DNA from: Actimicrobium sp047621345
GTDB lineage: Bacteria; Pseudomonadota; Gammaproteobacteria; Burkholderiales; Burkholderiaceae_D
DNA: 64,000 nt
Assembly (NCBI GenBank): GCA_047621345.1
Contig: JBLHLW010000001.1
Coordinates: 150,658 to 214,657, forward strand
Reading direction: 5' to 3'
Part shown: piece by piece, positions 63,020-64,000 of the stretch
Position numbering within the stretch: the stretch's first letter is position 1
Layout of the letters: each line of letters starts with the position of its first letter
Made by a program: the position numbers and the translations under genes
Notes under the pieces: model-generated
Database searches by the model: none
Seen by the model: the letters and a program-made list of their open reading frames with translations, nothing else
Told to the model about the DNA's origin: nothing

Positions 63020-63096
63020 CAGTCGCATCATCCTTTTATTAATCGCAGCTCAGCGTGAACTGCCTGGCGTGGAGTTGTCTTTTAGCGAGTGCTGTT

Positions 63097-63759
63097 CTAG
63101 TTCCAGCTACGCAGCAGGCCGACAGCCAATCCCTCCAATGAAAAATCATCTCGTTCAGGATTAATGTGTATCGGCTTGAAATCGGTATTTTCGGGGAGTA
63201 GCTCGATTAATGCGTCTGTCTTGCGGTAGCGCTTGACAGTGACGTCATCGCCAATCCGCGCGACGACGATCTGGCCGTTGCGTGCGCTATCTGATTTTTT
63301 AACGGCAATCAGGTCGCCGTCCAGGATACCGGCATCGCGCATCGACATGCCGCGCACCTTGAGCAAATAATCGGGTTTAGCACTGAATAATGACGGGTCG
63401 ACTTGATAAGTTGCTTCAACATGCTCCTGCGCCAGGATCGGCGACCCTGCAGCAACCCGACCTATCAGGGGCAAACTGAGTTGCATCAGCGCCGGGTGCG
63501 GTAACACGAGTTGGTGGTAATCACGTTCGTTGGTCAGTTCTGAGGCGGGTTTGATAAGCCGAAGTCCGCGTGAGGTGCCGGGTGAAATCTCGATAGCGCC
63601 TTTCCGGGCCAGTGCTTGCAAATGTTCTTCGGCAGCATTAACTGAGCGAAAGCCAAGTTCTTTGGCGATTTCGGCTCGTGTTGGTGGAAATCCGGTGTTG
63701 GTGATCGCATCGCGGATGAGGTTCAGGATCTGTTCCTGCCGCGCGGTGAGTTTGATCAT
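63097..63759 (-). CDS. lexA: LexA repressor
   Basis: A 220-residue SOS repressor/autoprotease. The winged helix spans 1-70 (FPPTRAEIAKELGFRSVNAAEEHLQAL), the cleavage site is Ala104-Gly105 in RVAAGSP, and the catalytic pair is Ser139 (RGMSM) and Lys176 (VTVKRY). It is about 15-20 residues longer than E. coli LexA, as usual in Burkholderiales. Two SOS boxes directly upstream imply autorepression. Confidence 0.97.
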   Translation of the reverse strand: MIKLTARQEQILNLIRDAITNTGFPPTRAEIAKELGFRSVNAAEEHLQALARKGAIEISPGTSRGLRLIKPASELTNERDYHQLVLPHPALMQLSLPLIGRVAAGSPILAQEHVEATYQVDPSLFSAKPDYLLKVRGMSMRDAGILDGDLIAVKKSDSARNGQIVVARIGDDVTVKRYRKTDALIELLPENTDFKPIHINPERDDFSLEGLAVGLLRSWN

Positions 63760-63774
63760 AGTATGAGTACTTTG

Positions 63775-63790
63775 CTGTGTGGATAAACAG
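63775..63790. promoter_or_regulatory. SOS box 1 (LexA site)
   Basis: CTGTGTGGATAAACAG, an exact CTGT-N8-ACAG match, lies 15 bp before the lexA start codon and should be bound by LexA. Confidence 0.9.
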
Positions 63791-63791
63791 G

Positions 63792-63807
63792 CTGTAGTTT
63801 TATACAG
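63792..63807. promoter_or_regulatory. SOS box 2 (LexA site)
   Basis: CTGTAGTTTTATACAG, a second exact CTGT-N8-ACAG match, starts one base after the first box. The 17 bp centre-to-centre spacing places the two sites on nearly opposite faces of the helix. Confidence 0.9.
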
Positions 63808-63978
63808 TGCGCAGCCAAATGCAAGCCATTACGGGGCTGGCAGGAACCATTTCCGTACAAAGAGGCGTAATCGTTGAGTTTTGTCAGCTTTGCGGGTATC
63901 CTTGCCGACTTTCCTCTTCCCACACTCGTCTTGACGCCGGGGTGGGCGTTATTTTCAATCCGTCCAACAGGAGATTGC

Positions 63979-64000
63979 ATGCGTCATTATGAAATAGTAT
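63979..64000 (+). CDS. rpsF: Ribosomal protein S6, first codons only
   Basis: The window ends seven codons into a gene reading MRHYEIV, the conserved beginning of S6. The ribosome-binding site ACAGGAG lies eight bases upstream. It is divergent from lexA. The rest, and any priB/rpsR/rplI partners, lies outside the window. Confidence 0.85.

Noticed and set aside
1..64000. CRISPR array, tRNA or rRNA genes
   Set aside because: No regularly spaced direct repeats of CRISPR type were seen, no TTCGA-type T-arm in a foldable context, and no rRNA-like segment; the repeated units found are inverted-repeat elements.

Overview
The window reads as the chromosome of a Burkholderiales betaproteobacterium, most like Oxalobacteraceae. 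The evidence is gene content: a ygfZ/mltG/tmk/holB/PilZ/tatD/ankyrin run, a DUF4936 gene, a YjfB-family motility protein, an ArnT-like glycosyltransferase and lexA divergent from rpsF. An ice-binding-type (DUF3494) domain hints at a cold or freshwater habitat. Base composition is moderately GC-rich, with clearly AT-rich patches near 31.7-31.9, 35.3-37.6 and 42.1-45.1 kb. Family names come from recognising motifs by eye; no database search was run.

Layout. 1-7.9 kb: a plus-strand acyl-CoA/lipid catabolism cluster (thiolase end, acyl-CoA dehydrogenase, Dabb protein, two SDRs, hotdog thioesterase, MDR reductase, GST-like protein, epoxide-hydrolase-type hydrolase). 8.0-9.3 kb: an HD-GYP c-di-GMP phosphodiesterase. 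9.3-16.8 kb (minus strand): two unknown proteins, sbcC-sbcD, and a proline-rich membrane protein. 16.9-24.2 kb: NRDE protein, DUF4936, ygfZ (minus), then mltG, tmk, holB, pilZ-type, acetyltransferase, tatD-type and ankyrin genes (plus). 24.4-26.0 kb: a COG2509-type flavoprotein. 26.2-39.4 kb: a rearranged MSHA type IV pilus locus. It opens with an unusual secreted protein joining a DUF3494 ice-binding-like domain to the MshQ-type DUF6701 region, followed by mshG, mshE, the pilin, mshC/D/O/P, a 31-codon linker ORF, and mshI, a PilN-like gene, mshJ, mshK and mshL. 39.7-41.8 kb: a FadB/FadJ-like fusion enzyme. 41.9-45.1 kb: a YjfB gene, then a decaying accessory island (MNT-HEPN pair with a broken toxin, IS5-family remnant, GSU2403-type pseudogene). 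45.4-52.5 kb: PBP1A, a flavoprotein, rarD, a chemoreceptor and an outer-membrane transporter-like gene. 52.6-53.7 kb: a degenerate duplication. 53.7-64 kb: a pseudouridine synthase, YgiQ, a binding protein plus GGDEF pair, a Tim44-like protein, a GT39 enzyme, lexA and the start of rpsF.

The most notable candidate system is the MSHA locus. Its MshQ-type component carries an ice-binding-like domain, which suggests a pilus-associated surface protein that could hold cells to ice. MshE retains an N-terminal c-di-GMP-binding-type motif, and the window also encodes a GGDEF synthase, an HD-GYP phosphodiesterase and a PilZ protein, so c-di-GMP control of this pilus is plausible.

The genome also shows ongoing small-scale decay. 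Five copies of a roughly 105-112 bp terminal-inverted-repeat element and one 172 bp long-inverted-repeat element lie between genes. A chemoreceptor/transporter/pseudouridine-synthase block seems to have been duplicated in tandem, with complementary parts then lost. A fragment of sbcC lies downstream of sbcC.
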